A stretch of 39,733 nucleotides of DNA from Bacteroidia bacterium. Its GTDB lineage: Bacteria > Bacteroidota > Bacteroidia > Bacteroidales > VadinHA17. The translations under genes were made by a program, and so were the position numbers. The stretch is taken from contig JAPLEB010000095.1 in assembly GCA_026391555.1 (NCBI GenBank), forward strand, positions 1 through 39,733, given 5' to 3'. The notes under the pieces are model-generated. The model was not told where the DNA came from, made no database searches, and was given only the letters and a program-made list of their open reading frames with translations. Of this stretch, positions 8,718 to 17,907 are shown in pieces (the stretch's first letter is position 1; each line of letters opens with the position of its first letter).

Positions 8718-9953
8718 ATGAGAAGCTTTATTACTATTATAGTTTTATTCTTATTTAGTCAATTTGCTATATCTCAAGGCTTAAAAGATCGTGCCCTCAC
8801 TCCACCGATGGGATGGAACAGCTGGAATTGGTTTGGGAAAAATGATATCAATGAAAAAATAGTCATTGAAGTCATTGATGCAATGGTAAATGAAGGATTG
8901 CGCGATGCCGGTTATATATATGTTGTGGTTGATGGTGGCTGGAGGGATACTAAACTTGGCCCTAACGGTGAACTATTGTCCCATCCTGAAAAATTCCCTC
9001 GTGGGATGAAGGCTCTTGCCGATTACGCTCATTCAAAAGGTCTTAAATTCGGGTTGCATACCGTCCCGGGAACAAACGACTGTGGCGGCGACCCGGTAGG
9101 TGGATACAGACATGAAGAAGTGCAGGTAAAACAATTCGTTGACTGGGGCGTTGATTTTATCAAATTGGATAAATGCAAATATTCAGATGGTGTGCCTGAT
9201 GCTGCAAACCCAACCGACTCTAGGGGTTGGAATGAAGAAGTATTAAAAGATACCTACGTTAAGTGGAGTAACCTTCTCAAAAAATGCGACAGGGAAATTA
9301 TTTTAAGTATAAGTGCGTATGTATGGCGCGATTGGTACCCTGAAGTAGGACAAATGGCACGCACTACAGGTGACATCAAAGCAAGGGTAGGAAACCCTTC
9401 AAGAACAGCTGTTTTTGACTCTCTCCCATATCAAAAAAGCGTCATGGGAATTTCCGAAGAAAACAATAAATGGGCAAAGTATGCCGCGGTGGGATACTGG
9501 AACGATCCGGATATGATGGTAACAAGTGAACCTGGACTTTCGCTGGAAGAGCAAAAAGCTCATTTCGCACTATGGTCCATTATGTCCTCCCCTCTCTTTT
9601 TGGGAAATGATCCCAGGAATATGACCCAGGATGAAAAGGATATTATTTTGAATAAAGATGGTATTTCAATTAACCAGGATCCAACCGAACAGGGAAAGCA
9701 AGTAAAAGTTGAGGGTGATAGTGAAATCTGGGCAAAAAAACTCAAAAACGGGAAAGTTGCTGTTTTGCTGTTGAACAGGAATAAATCCGAAAATAAAAAT
9801 ATCACATTAAATTTTGTTGATTTGGGGATTTCTCAAAAAGTTAAAATAAAAGATGTTTATGCCAAGAAAGATATCGGCTCTTTTTCTAAGTCAATATCAA
9901 GACAAATAAAGCCTCAGGCAGGCTTATTCATGCTTATTGATGTTATAAAATAG
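8718..9953 (+). CDS. Alpha-galactosidase, glycoside hydrolase family 27
   Basis: The 411-residue protein starts with a signal peptide (VLFLFSQFAISQG). The GH27 entry motif TPPMGWNSWNWFG follows directly. The catalytic nucleophile is probably Asp151 in FIKLDKCKY, and the acid/base is probably Asp219 in RTTGDIK. YWNDPDMM and the GH27-typical SPLFLGNDPR are also present. A C-terminal beta-sandwich occupies about the last 90 residues. GH27 enzymes release terminal alpha-galactose from galactomannans and galacto-oligosaccharides by a retaining mechanism. Some members act on N-acetylgalactosamine or arabinopyranose, so the exact sugar is not proven. The enzyme is predicted periplasmic, since no sorting domain is seen. 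It has its own promoter and converges with the sulfatase gene, 44 bp away. Confidence 0.88.
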   Translation: MRSFITIIVLFLFSQFAISQGLKDRALTPPMGWNSWNWFGKNDINEKIVIEVIDAMVNEGLRDAGYIYVVVDGGWRDTKLGPNGELLSHPEKFPRGMKALADYAHSKGLKFGLHTVPGTNDCGGDPVGGYRHEEVQVKQFVDWGVDFIKLDKCKYSDGVPDAANPTDSRGWNEEVLKDTYVKWSNLLKKCDREIILSISAYVWRDWYPEVGQMARTTGDIKARVGNPSRTAVFDSLPYQKSVMGISEENNKWAKYAAVGYWNDPDMMVTSEPGLSLEEQKAHFALWSIMSSPLFLGNDPRNMTQDEKDIILNKDGISINQDPTEQGKQVKVEGDSEIWAKKLKNGKVAVLLLNRNKSENKNITLNFVDLGISQKVKIKDVYAKKDIGSFSKSISRQIKPQAGLFMLIDVIK

Positions 9954-9997
9954 CTCGTTAAACAGCCAGGTAAAAAACCTTAATTATCTTTTTCAGG

Positions 9998-11410
9998 TTA
10001 CTGCTTCTTTTTCAATTTTTTTACTTTGGGCATGTCCTGGTCACCACCGCCACGGGCATTAGATGGGAGGGCCTGTTCAGCGTTCCATTTATCCCATATT
10101 GCTTTCAGTTCCTTAGTCTGCTTTGCATTATCTGAGGCAAGATTGTTTTTTTCGCTGATGTCTTTGGCGAGGTCAAAAAGTTCAGCTGAATCAATTCCAG
10201 CCTGGCCGTGAACGAGTTTCATGTCGCCATTACGAATGGCCCACATTCCGTTAATGCGCCAACACAACGTTTGATGTGGACGGCTTTTGTCCATCTTTGT
10301 AAGATATGGCAGGAGGTTTACTCCATCCAGTTTCCAGGCGGGATCAATTTTACCCCCGGCTGCAGCAATGCAAGTCGGCATGACATCGAGTTGGATGACG
10401 GGATATTCATACACTATTCCCGCCGGCAATTTGTTTTTCCATTGCATAATGTAAGGTAGACGAATACCGCCTTCCCATGTGGTAAATTTGCCACCACGTA
10501 GAGGAAGATTACCACCTTTTCGTGCTGTAGGAGCTCCGTTGTCTGAGATGAAAAAAATCAAAGTGTTTTCCTCCAGACCCAGCGCACGGACTTTTGCAAG
10601 GACCAGGCCTACTGCATCATCCATCGCCGAAAGCATAGCGTCAAAGACCCGTTTCTGCGGATCGGATATGTGTTTAAACCGCGCCAGATATTTTTCTGTG
10701 GCTTGATGAGGTGCGTGTACAGCATTAAAAGGTAAGTACAAGAACCAGGGTTGGTCCTTGTGTTGATCAATCCACTGAACTGCATGCGCGGCGAATGCAT
10801 CAGTAGTGTAGAAATCCTGGTCGGTCACCTTTTGTACTTCAAGGGAGACCCGGGAGTCCATAAAACCCCCCGGTTGAAAATAAGAACCAGGATTGCCTAA
10901 TACACCGTAATAATCATCAAATCCGCGCTTGACAGGCAGGTGGTTAAGTTCACTTCCCAAATGCCATTTACCGATAATACCTGTGGCATACCCAAGCTCC
11001 TTCATCCGCTTGCCGAGCGTTGTCTCGGTTAGCGGGAGTCCACCCTCTGGCGCCATGCTGTTGTTCTCATGCCCGAATCGCGTTCCTGAGCGCCCGCTCA
11101 TCAACCCTGCACGAGATGGAGAAGAAAGCGGCGCTGAAACATATCCCTGCGTAAAACGAATACCGTTGGCGGCAATTGCATCGATGTTCGGTGTTGGAAC
11201 TTCTTTGTTACCGTAGCATCCAATCTCGGCATAACCGAGGTCGTCGGCATAGAAAAGCAGGATATTCGGAAGTTTCGCGGGGGGCTCTCCTTTACATGCG
11301 GGAGACAGTCCGCCTATTACACATAGACCTGCAAGCAGTGAGGGCACCGCACGCCTGAGCTGACGAGAGGTAACATTCCTCATAAGGGCAATTTCATTTT
11401 CTTTTTTCAT
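9998..11410 (-). CDS. Exported sulfatase, serine-type (arylsulfatase family S1)
   Basis: This 470-residue protein has a basic start and a hydrophobic export segment (about 20-36). The sulfatase core follows: NILLFYADDLGYAEIGCYG (metal-binding Asp pair), then the modification signature SSPSRAGLMSGR. The formylglycine precursor is Ser96 in S-x-P-S-R, so maturation needs an anaerobic radical-SAM enzyme (anSME), which is not in this window. GKWHLG and FFISDNGAPT provide further active-site residues. The family removes sulfate esters from glycans or aryl compounds, and the substrate is unknown. The export segment ends SPAC, a poor lipobox. An ATG ten codons in is an alternative start. Base composition is strikingly higher in G+C than in neighbours (36 of 60 bases at 10981-11040), suggesting lateral acquisition. 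Confidence 0.88.
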   Translation of the reverse strand: MKKENEIALMRNVTSRQLRRAVPSLLAGLCVIGGLSPACKGEPPAKLPNILLFYADDLGYAEIGCYGNKEVPTPNIDAIAANGIRFTQGYVSAPLSSPSRAGLMSGRSGTRFGHENNSMAPEGGLPLTETTLGKRMKELGYATGIIGKWHLGSELNHLPVKRGFDDYYGVLGNPGSYFQPGGFMDSRVSLEVQKVTDQDFYTTDAFAAHAVQWIDQHKDQPWFLYLPFNAVHAPHQATEKYLARFKHISDPQKRVFDAMLSAMDDAVGLVLAKVRALGLEENTLIFFISDNGAPTARKGGNLPLRGGKFTTWEGGIRLPYIMQWKNKLPAGIVYEYPVIQLDVMPTCIAAAGGKIDPAWKLDGVNLLPYLTKMDKSRPHQTLCWRINGMWAIRNGDMKLVHGQAGIDSAELFDLAKDISEKNNLASDNAKQTKELKAIWDKWNAEQALPSNARGGGDQDMPKVKKLKKKQ

Positions 11411-11526
11411 CTTAAGTTTCTTATTTATTAGAAATTTTTATGTTTTGGGTACATCTTAAAACTGGTTTTTCGATACAGTTGATTGAATTAATCAGTGTAA
11501 ATATATTATGAAATTAATACCAGGTC

Positions 11527-13197
11527 TTACTGCACAAATTGTTTTGCATAGTATTTTGCTGTCAGCTTCTCTCCGGTAGCTTTTTCAATCATATCATTCC
11601 AGTAGTATCTGGCACCTGGCATAAAGACCTTTTCCCTGAGATAATCACCAACTGCTTTTTCTCTAACGAACGATTGGCTTTTTGACACATTTGTTATAAT
11701 GTAATTGTATAACTGTGAGGCTAATAGCTCACCGAGAAGGTAGTTGTGATAATAACATGGATAGAGTGCAATATGGATTTTGGTTGCCCAGTCTGGCATG
11801 TTACGTCCTTCTGGTTTAGCCATCATCTGGTACTTTTCAACCATATTCCACCATAACTGATTCAGATTCTGCTCGGGATTTTCGTACATGGACTTTTCAA
11901 AGCGATACATCACCTGAGCCCAGCGGCTGAAGACCAGCATCTGGAGACGAAGGGCCTTACGGCTATCGTCAGTAATTTTCCCGCTCTCTTTTGCATCGAT
12001 AATACCCATGTCAAGCATCCATTGAGGATCGGTTGCCAGTCTGCCGAACATGTTTGCAATGGCTTCGGTTGTAAATGTATGGGCTGCATCCCTGAGAGTA
12101 AAAGGAAGTGTCATATCAGTATAATAAGAGTAAACCCCATGGCCAAGTTCGTGCAATATCGTGTTCATCCAATATGAATCAGGACGTATGTTATCAAGTG
12201 TACGCACATCACCTGCTCTGTCAATATCGGTACTGAAAGCATGCTGGTTCTTACCGGGCTTCTCATACAGATCGCTCTTTGCAAGGATAGCCTCCACATT
12301 AAGGCCAATGCCGTCATAATAACCCGAGGCTAATTTAACAGGATCCTGCTTCTCATAATATTTATCAAAATCCACAGTATAAATTTCAGGGGCCTCCTGG
12401 AAGTAACGGTTCTGATAATGCCAGGGACGCAACTCAGCAACTGCAATTTTATAACGTTTTGCATAATATGAATCTATATCACCCTTCAACTCGCTAAAGT
12501 TATCTCTGGTAAGACTGTCAAGTTCATCAAATATCTTTGTTACCTCAGCAGGATCCTGTCCGGAAAGTTTCAGACTCATCTCGTGGAAATTGCTGAATCC
12601 TATTTTTTGTGAAATCGTGTTACGGTGCTTAACAAGTTTGATAATATCTTCAGAAACAACAGGACCAATCATTTTTGATCCCTCCCAGGTTGCCTGAAGT
12701 TCGGTATTACTGGTTGAGTTTTTCAGGATACCTTCCACCTCGTTGTCGGATAGCTGTTTGCCATTAATATTTACCCTGAAGTTTGAATACTTCTTACTGA
12801 TTTCCGTCTCCATTCTGATCTGTTCAGCAATAAGCGTTGTATCAACCTGCCCTCCCATGTATCCGTTATATAGCAACTCCAGCTGACGAATGAGAAGGGG
12901 ATCCTTCATTGCCTGCGATTCTTTTATCTCCTTAAGTTCGGCAAAGGCTTTGCTGTCGGTAAATATTTTGGCATATTCAAAGGAGGCTTTTTCACTCTTT
13001 GCGAAGTCTTCATTGGTTCCGGTAATATTTGCATTCCACGAGGCAAGTGCCATATCGCGATAAAGTGGTATAGTCTTCGCCTCATACTCAGATACGAACT
13101 TCTTCATTCTGTTCTCCATTTTTTCCTGTTTTGAACTGCACGACCATAAAATTGATATGGCCACTGCAGTAACAATTACTAATGCAATTTTTTTCAT
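11527..13197 (-). CDS. M2-like zinc metallopeptidase lipoprotein (peptidyl-dipeptidase A/ACE related)
   Basis: This 556-residue protein carries a signal segment ending ILWSC with a candidate lipidated Cys20. The zinc-binding HELGH lies at 349-353, and a third ligand, Glu378 in TTEAIANMFG, follows 25 residues later. The stretch YYTDMTLPFTLRDAAHTF between them mirrors the segment after the HEMGH motif in angiotensin-converting enzyme, which points to family M2 rather than M3. The long helical N-terminal part fits the gluzincin fold. Members remove dipeptides from peptide C-termini. Here it would act in the periplasm or at the cell surface. An M3-type oligopeptidase is the main alternative. It lies 116 bp upstream of the sulfatase, and the two genes differ in composition, so co-function is not implied. 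Confidence 0.75.
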   Translation of the reverse strand: MKKIALVIVTAVAISILWSCSSKQEKMENRMKKFVSEYEAKTIPLYRDMALASWNANITGTNEDFAKSEKASFEYAKIFTDSKAFAELKEIKESQAMKDPLLIRQLELLYNGYMGGQVDTTLIAEQIRMETEISKKYSNFRVNINGKQLSDNEVEGILKNSTSNTELQATWEGSKMIGPVVSEDIIKLVKHRNTISQKIGFSNFHEMSLKLSGQDPAEVTKIFDELDSLTRDNFSELKGDIDSYYAKRYKIAVAELRPWHYQNRYFQEAPEIYTVDFDKYYEKQDPVKLASGYYDGIGLNVEAILAKSDLYEKPGKNQHAFSTDIDRAGDVRTLDNIRPDSYWMNTILHELGHGVYSYYTDMTLPFTLRDAAHTFTTEAIANMFGRLATDPQWMLDMGIIDAKESGKITDDSRKALRLQMLVFSRWAQVMYRFEKSMYENPEQNLNQLWWNMVEKYQMMAKPEGRNMPDWATKIHIALYPCYYHNYLLGELLASQLYNYIITNVSKSQSFVREKAVGDYLREKVFMPGARYYWNDMIEKATGEKLTAKYYAKQFVQ

Positions 13198-13274
13198 ATA
13201 GATAATTTAATGGTACGAAGATAGTAAAATTGATAAAATGAAACTTTAATCAGCACATTTACATTTAAAACTTA

Positions 13275-13282
13275 TAAATTTG
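13275..13282 (+). promoter_or_regulatory. Candidate -7 box upstream of rmuC
   Basis: TAAATTTG fits TAnnTTTG, 21 bp before the ATG of rmuC in the 106-bp divergent gap to the M2-like peptidase gene. No clear -33 box is seen. Confidence 0.4.
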
Positions 13283-13303
13283 AAAATTAATTGAGTTTGC
13301 CAA

Positions 13304-14578
13304 ATGGAAATCATATTTTATATAGTCGCAAGTTTAGTATTAGGAGCCTTAATTGCATATCTGGTAACAAAGTCCGGATTAAATGCTTTGCACCAACAGG
13401 TTTTGCTTGAAAAAACAGAAGAAATAAATGACCTTAACCGGCAGAACAGTTCATTACAGGCTAAGGTCGAAGCACAAGCCAATAGCCTGGAAGAGGTAAA
13501 GAAAGCAATGGTTGATACTTTCAAATCGGCTGCTTCAGATGCACTGACTCAAAACAATAAACAGTTTTTAGATCTGGCAAAAACTCAACTTGAAACTCAC
13601 GTAAAAGAGGCTGAAGGCAATCTTGATGAACGGAAATCTGCTATTGCTGAAATGCTGAAACCTGTAAAAGAATCAATTGACAGCTATAAAAAGAGAATTG
13701 AAGAACTTGAAAAAGGTTCAGAAAAAACATTTGGCCAGGTTACGGAAATGTTGTCAAATATCCAGGTTACTAACGCGAGTTTACAAAAAGAAACAGGCGC
13801 TTTGGTCAATGCTCTTAGAAATCCCAGGGTAAGGGGGAAATGGGGTGAAATAGGTTTGAAACGTGTTGTTGAGTTTTCAGGATTATCAGCGCATTGTGAT
13901 TTTTTTGAACAGGTTTATGCAGAGGGCGAGGAGTCGGTAATAAAACCCGACATGGTCATTAATCTGCCGGGGAACAGTCACGTTGTAGTGGACTCCAAGT
14001 TGCCATTAGATGCATATCTGCAGGCCTTGGAAACCGATGATGAGATTTCGCGAAATATTCTTTTTGCAAAGCATGCCAAAGACCTCAGAGACCATGTAAA
14101 TAAACTGAGTAAAAGGCAATATTGGTCTCAGTTTCAGAATACCCCTGACTTTGTTGTATTGTACATGGAGGTTGAATCTGCATTAAATGTAGCATTGATG
14201 ACCGATAAGACTTTATTGCAGGATGCCATGAATAATAAAATAATTTTAGCTACCCCAACAACTTTGATCGTGGTGCTGAAATCAGTAGCTATGTCATGGC
14301 AACAGCATAATATTACAGAGAATGCATTGAAAATAATGGAAGCTGCCATGGATTTTTATGGAAGAGTAAATGTGTTTGCCGATCATCTTGATAAAGTTGG
14401 GGGTGGATTAAAAAATGCACTTAAAGGGTATAATGATGCAATAGGTTCTTGGGAGAGCAGGGTATTACCTGCCGGCAGAAAACTTGAACAACTAAAAGCA
14501 ACGGACAATAAAAATGCATTGCCCGATTTTGAAATCTTAGATAAGCCTGTGCGTGAATTGAAGAAATCAGAGGAGTAA
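13304..14578 (+). CDS. rmuC: DNA recombination protein RmuC homologue
   Basis: The 424-residue protein has an N-terminal membrane anchor (IIFYIVASLVLGALIAYLV), then a long coiled coil (about 25-170) rich in E, K and Q. The conserved RmuC nuclease-like domain follows, beginning NPRVRGKWGEIGLKRVVEF and containing KPDMVINLPGNSHVVVDSKL, a restriction-endonuclease-like core in which D and K residues are expected to be catalytic. The C-terminal region is helical. RmuC limits recombination between inverted repeats in E. coli, although its biochemical activity is not well settled. Length is typical. It is divergent from the M2-like peptidase and 58 bp upstream of the methyltransferase gene. Confidence 0.88.
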   Translation: MEIIFYIVASLVLGALIAYLVTKSGLNALHQQVLLEKTEEINDLNRQNSSLQAKVEAQANSLEEVKKAMVDTFKSAASDALTQNNKQFLDLAKTQLETHVKEAEGNLDERKSAIAEMLKPVKESIDSYKKRIEELEKGSEKTFGQVTEMLSNIQVTNASLQKETGALVNALRNPRVRGKWGEIGLKRVVEFSGLSAHCDFFEQVYAEGEESVIKPDMVINLPGNSHVVVDSKLPLDAYLQALETDDEISRNILFAKHAKDLRDHVNKLSKRQYWSQFQNTPDFVVLYMEVESALNVALMTDKTLLQDAMNNKIILATPTTLIVVLKSVAMSWQQHNITENALKIMEAAMDFYGRVNVFADHLDKVGGGLKNALKGYNDAIGSWESRVLPAGRKLEQLKATDNKNALPDFEILDKPVRELKKSEE

Positions 14579-14636
14579 TTATTTGACAATTTTTACTGGT
14601 CAACTACAAAGCTCGTTACACAAAAAAGTACTATAT

Positions 14637-15437
14637 ATGACCTATAAGGTTAAGGACACTCTTAAAAGGATTCTGAACAGAAAATACTATAAATTAGTTA
14701 AAACTATTTATTTAAGTATACTGTCTATACCTTTTGGATACAACCTGAATATGTTGGCAAGTATTTATAAATCAGATAAATGGGGAAGACATTATTTTAC
14801 AAAACATTATAGTACACATTTCAGAAAATTCAAGTTTAAGAGAATAAAGTTATTTGAAATAGGTGTTGGCGGTTACCATCATCCGGATATTGGCGGTAAT
14901 TCATTAAGAATGTGGAAGAGATATTTCCCTTTTGGCAGGATTTTTTCATTAGACATTTATGATAAATCCTTTTTTGAAGAAAGACGGATAAAAATATTTC
15001 AGGGCAGTCAGATTGATGAAAGTGTTCTTTACAAAATAATTGAACAAATTGGGGAGCCGGATATAATTATTGACGATGGAAGCCATATTAATGAACATGT
15101 TATCAAGACTTTTAAAATCTTATTTCCATTATTGAAAACCGGTGGAATTTATGTAATAGAAGATCTCGAAATGTCTTACTGGCCCGATTATGGAGGAGAT
15201 AGCGAAAACCTTAATAATCCTTCTACAATGATGAATTATTTTAAAATGCTTACTGATTGTCTTAATCATAAGGAATTTATCAAACCCGGTTATATTCCAT
15301 CAGATTTCGATAAAACAATCTGTTCTATTCAATTTTATCATAATTTGATATTTATTTTTAAAGGAATAAATAATGAAGAATCAATTTTTGATATAAATAA
15401 TCCTGAGATTATATTGGCAGAAAAAATTCAGATTTAA
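14637..15437 (+). CDS. Class I SAM-dependent methyltransferase, AT-rich
   Basis: The preferred ATG at 14637 gives 266 residues. A TTG at 14583 could extend it by 18 residues but has less support. Motif I for S-adenosylmethionine binding appears as LFEIGVGGYHHPDIGG, with a following acidic residue in FSLDIYD. PDIIIDDGSHINEHV corresponds to the later strand and catalytic region, and GGIYVIEDLEMSYWPDYGG follows. This pattern is shared with sugar or macrolide O-methyltransferases of the MycE/demethylmacrocin type, and with methyltransferases in surface-glycan clusters. The acceptor is unknown. Composition is very AT-rich (17 G+C of 60 at 14701-14760), unlike its neighbours, so recent transfer is plausible. 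No glycosyltransferases are nearby. Confidence 0.72.
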   Translation: MTYKVKDTLKRILNRKYYKLVKTIYLSILSIPFGYNLNMLASIYKSDKWGRHYFTKHYSTHFRKFKFKRIKLFEIGVGGYHHPDIGGNSLRMWKRYFPFGRIFSLDIYDKSFFEERRIKIFQGSQIDESVLYKIIEQIGEPDIIIDDGSHINEHVIKTFKILFPLLKTGGIYVIEDLEMSYWPDYGGDSENLNNPSTMMNYFKMLTDCLNHKEFIKPGYIPSDFDKTICSIQFYHNLIFIFKGINNEESIFDINNPEIILAEKIQI

Positions 15438-15474
15438 TAACAACGCAACACTAGTGATTTATTATTATGAAACC

Positions 15475-15526
15475 CACATGTTATGCTAACACAAACACTT
15501 ATAAATATAATTTTTATCAACATGTG
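15475..15526. promoter_or_regulatory. Spaced inverted repeat in the GH51 leader
   Basis: CACATGTT (15475-15482) and AACATGTG (15519-15526) are exact reverse complements 36 bp apart, in the 124-bp gap before the arabinofuranosidase gene. It may be a paired operator or a leader hairpin. The gap is otherwise AT-rich with no gene. Confidence 0.35.
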
Positions 15527-15561
15527 CGGTTCCATCATACCTTAAAAATCAAAATTATATT

Positions 15562-17121
15562 ATGATGAAAAAAACTCTACTGATTCTATCTGTTTTAGCT
15601 GTAAATCTTTACAGCTTTGGTCAATCTTCTGTGGCTCTGATAGTCGATGCAGGAGCATCGAAATATACTATAAGCCGTCACATCTATGGTCATTTTTCGG
15701 AACATCTGGGAAGATGCATTTACGATGGATATTGGGTAAAAGAAAGCATGCCTGTACCTAAGCAGTATCGTATCCGTCTTGACATCGTTGAAGCATTGAA
15801 AAAGATACAGATCCCGAACCTGAGGTGGCCGGGGGGGTGCTTTGCTGATGAGTATCATTGGCGAGATGGTATTGGTCCGGGGAACCAGCGTCCAACAATG
15901 ATAAATACCAATTGGGGTAATGTTACCGAGGATAACAGTTTCGGTACGCATGAATTCCTTGAACTTTGTGATTTGCTTAAAACAGAGCCTTTTATTGTAG
16001 GAAATGTTGGAAGTGGTACCATTGAGGAGATGTCGCGGTGGATTGAATATCTTAACTATGATGGTATAAGCCCGATGACAAATCTAAGAAAGCAGAATGG
16101 GCGAGAGAAACCATGGGGAGTCTCTTTCTGGGGTATCGGTAATGAGAACTGGGGTTGCGGTGGCAGTATGACACCTGAATACTATGCTACACAATTCAGA
16201 CAATACTCAACATTTGCCAAAAACTACCCAGGTACCTCACTGAGGAAAATAGCATGCGGAGCCAGTGGTACTAATTACCAATGGACCGAAGTTCTTATGC
16301 AGGCTCTGACTGGAGGTAGTGGCAGAGTTAACATGTGGGGAATGGATCTGCATTATTATACTCGCCCTCCAAGAGGCAAGTTGGGTCAGGGATCGGCTAC
16401 TAACTTCACAGAAGCTACCTATTTCACTATCATGCAAACTGCTTTACGCATGGATGAGATTATCAAAGGCCATGATGCAATAATGACCAGGTATGATTCA
16501 CTGAAGAGAGTTGCCCTTGTAGTTGGTGAATGGGGAATATGGACAGATCCGGAACCCGGTACAAACCCAAGATTCCTTTACCAGCAAAACAGTCTGCGTG
16601 ATGCTCTCATAGCAGGTTCCACTTTGAATATCTTTAATAACCATTGCGACAGGGTTAAGATGGCTCAGTTGGCACAGACCATTAATGTGCTTCAGGCTCT
16701 GATACTTACAGAGGGGCCTAAGATGATCCTTACTCCAACATATTATGTTTTTGATATGTATAAAGTTCATCAGGATGCAAGGATGTTACCCGTTACATTC
16801 ACAAGCCCCGATTATGTTTTGGGAGATGAGAAACTACCGGCTCTTAACATTTCAGCTTCTCAGGATTCATTAGGAGTTGTTCATATTACTTTGGTTAATA
16901 TCGACCCTAACAAATCCATTACCCTGAGCACAACATTTAATCAGGTCAAATGGGCAACAGTTACCGGTGAGGTTCTGACTTCACCAAACATCACTGATAT
17001 CAATACTTTTGATAAGCCGGGCATTGTTAAGATTGTAAAATTTGACGGAGCTAAAAAACAAGGTGATCTCCTGAATGTTGTATTGCCTTCAAAATCTGTG
17101 GTTTTGCTCTCGATAAAATAA
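15562..17121 (+). CDS. Alpha-L-arabinofuranosidase, glycoside hydrolase family 51
   Basis: The 519-residue protein has a signal peptide (TLLILSVLAVNLYSFGQ) and the GH51 opening ISRHIYGHFSEHLGRCIYDG. NLRWPGGCFADEYHW is a family hallmark. The acid/base is probably Glu195 in GIGNENWG, and the nucleophile is probably Glu323 in VVGEWGIW. A C-terminal beta-sandwich follows (about 410-519). GH51 enzymes remove terminal alpha-L-arabinofuranose from arabinan, arabinoxylan and oligosaccharides. The signal peptide suggests a periplasmic location. Two adjacent ATG codons (15562, 15565) are possible starts. The gene lies 48 bp upstream of the DedA gene on the same strand, so a shared transcript is likely. 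Its leader closely resembles that of the TolC-like gene at 31.5 kb. Confidence 0.9.
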   Translation: MMKKTLLILSVLAVNLYSFGQSSVALIVDAGASKYTISRHIYGHFSEHLGRCIYDGYWVKESMPVPKQYRIRLDIVEALKKIQIPNLRWPGGCFADEYHWRDGIGPGNQRPTMINTNWGNVTEDNSFGTHEFLELCDLLKTEPFIVGNVGSGTIEEMSRWIEYLNYDGISPMTNLRKQNGREKPWGVSFWGIGNENWGCGGSMTPEYYATQFRQYSTFAKNYPGTSLRKIACGASGTNYQWTEVLMQALTGGSGRVNMWGMDLHYYTRPPRGKLGQGSATNFTEATYFTIMQTALRMDEIIKGHDAIMTRYDSLKRVALVVGEWGIWTDPEPGTNPRFLYQQNSLRDALIAGSTLNIFNNHCDRVKMAQLAQTINVLQALILTEGPKMILTPTYYVFDMYKVHQDARMLPVTFTSPDYVLGDEKLPALNISASQDSLGVVHITLVNIDPNKSITLSTTFNQVKWATVTGEVLTSPNITDINTFDKPGIVKIVKFDGAKKQGDLLNVVLPSKSVVLLSIK

Positions 17122-17169
17122 CTTAGAAAGCGTAAGAATGTCATAATATTGAATTATAAGAAATAAGAT

Positions 17170-17787
17170 ATGGAGTTTTTTCAGTCGCTTTTCGATTGGT
17201 ATATAGCCAATCTGAATTATTTTACTGTTGCCCTGCTTATGGCCATAGAAAGTACATTTCTCCCTTTACCTTCGGAGGTAGTGATCCCTTTTGCTGCGTA
17301 CAAGGCCGGTCAGGGTGATCTTAATGTTTTTATTGTGATCCTGTCCGGAACTTTCGGGGCTCTATGCGGCTCCCTAATCAATTATACCCTTGCTTATTAC
17401 CTCGGGCGTCCACTGGTTTACAAATTTGCAGATTCAAGGCTTGGAAAAGTATTCCTTTTATCGAAAGAAAAAATTATACATGCTGAAGATTATTTTATCA
17501 GGAATGGGAAAACATCAACATTTATTGGTCGACTGGTACCCGGTGTCCGTCATCTTATATCAATTCCTGCAGGATTAGCAAAAATGAACCTCCGCGATTT
17601 TATGCTGTTCACTTTTGTTGGAGCAGGGATATGGAATATTATCCTGGCAATTATAGGGTATTACTTGTATGAAATCAGGGAACAGATATTCCCCTATGTA
17701 GGGCATATTCTGCTTGCGTTAGGCGCCGGGTTTGTTGTTTACCTGATTATTAAAGCCAGAAAAAGCAGAAAATCGAAAATAAATTGA
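17170..17787 (+). CDS. DedA/SNARE-associated (VTT domain) membrane protein
   Basis: This 205-residue protein has four to five hydrophobic segments. It carries DedA features: ESTFLPLPSEVVIPFAAY near the start, GALCGSLINYTLAYYLGR in the middle, and FIGRLVPGVRHLISIPAG with the conserved Arg and Pro-Gly. Such inner-membrane proteins are linked to envelope homeostasis, and several bacterial members are known or proposed lipid-carrier flippases (for example undecaprenyl phosphate recycling). The substrate here is unknown. The short C-terminal tail is very basic (KARKSRKSKIN) and would face the cytoplasm. Synteny with the GH51 gene is probably incidental. Confidence 0.85.
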   Translation: MEFFQSLFDWYIANLNYFTVALLMAIESTFLPLPSEVVIPFAAYKAGQGDLNVFIVILSGTFGALCGSLINYTLAYYLGRPLVYKFADSRLGKVFLLSKEKIIHAEDYFIRNGKTSTFIGRLVPGVRHLISIPAGLAKMNLRDFMLFTFVGAGIWNIILAIIGYYLYEIREQIFPYVGHILLALGAGFVVYLIIKARKSRKSKIN

Positions 17788-17907
17788 TCTGGGTTTTCCT
17801 TAAGGTTTTTGCCATTTCGAGCAGTTCTTTATCATCTTGATTATCAGGTGACAGTTCTTGTTTCCAGCTGATCTCGCAGATTAACGCAGGCAGTCTTATA
17901 TCTCTGA
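17788..17907. other. Convergent intergenic gap with a degenerate repeat fragment
   Basis: This 120-bp gap separates the convergent DedA and esterase genes. It contains CTCGCAGATTAACGCAG (17872-17888), which looks like a fragment of a dispersed simple repeat. No gene or clear terminator is seen. Confidence 0.3.

Noticed and set aside
10929-11216. Several open frames opposite the sulfatase gene (also 10208-10459, 10479-10706)
   Set aside because: They are by-products of the gene's high G+C content. None has motifs, and the sulfatase motifs on the other strand are complete.
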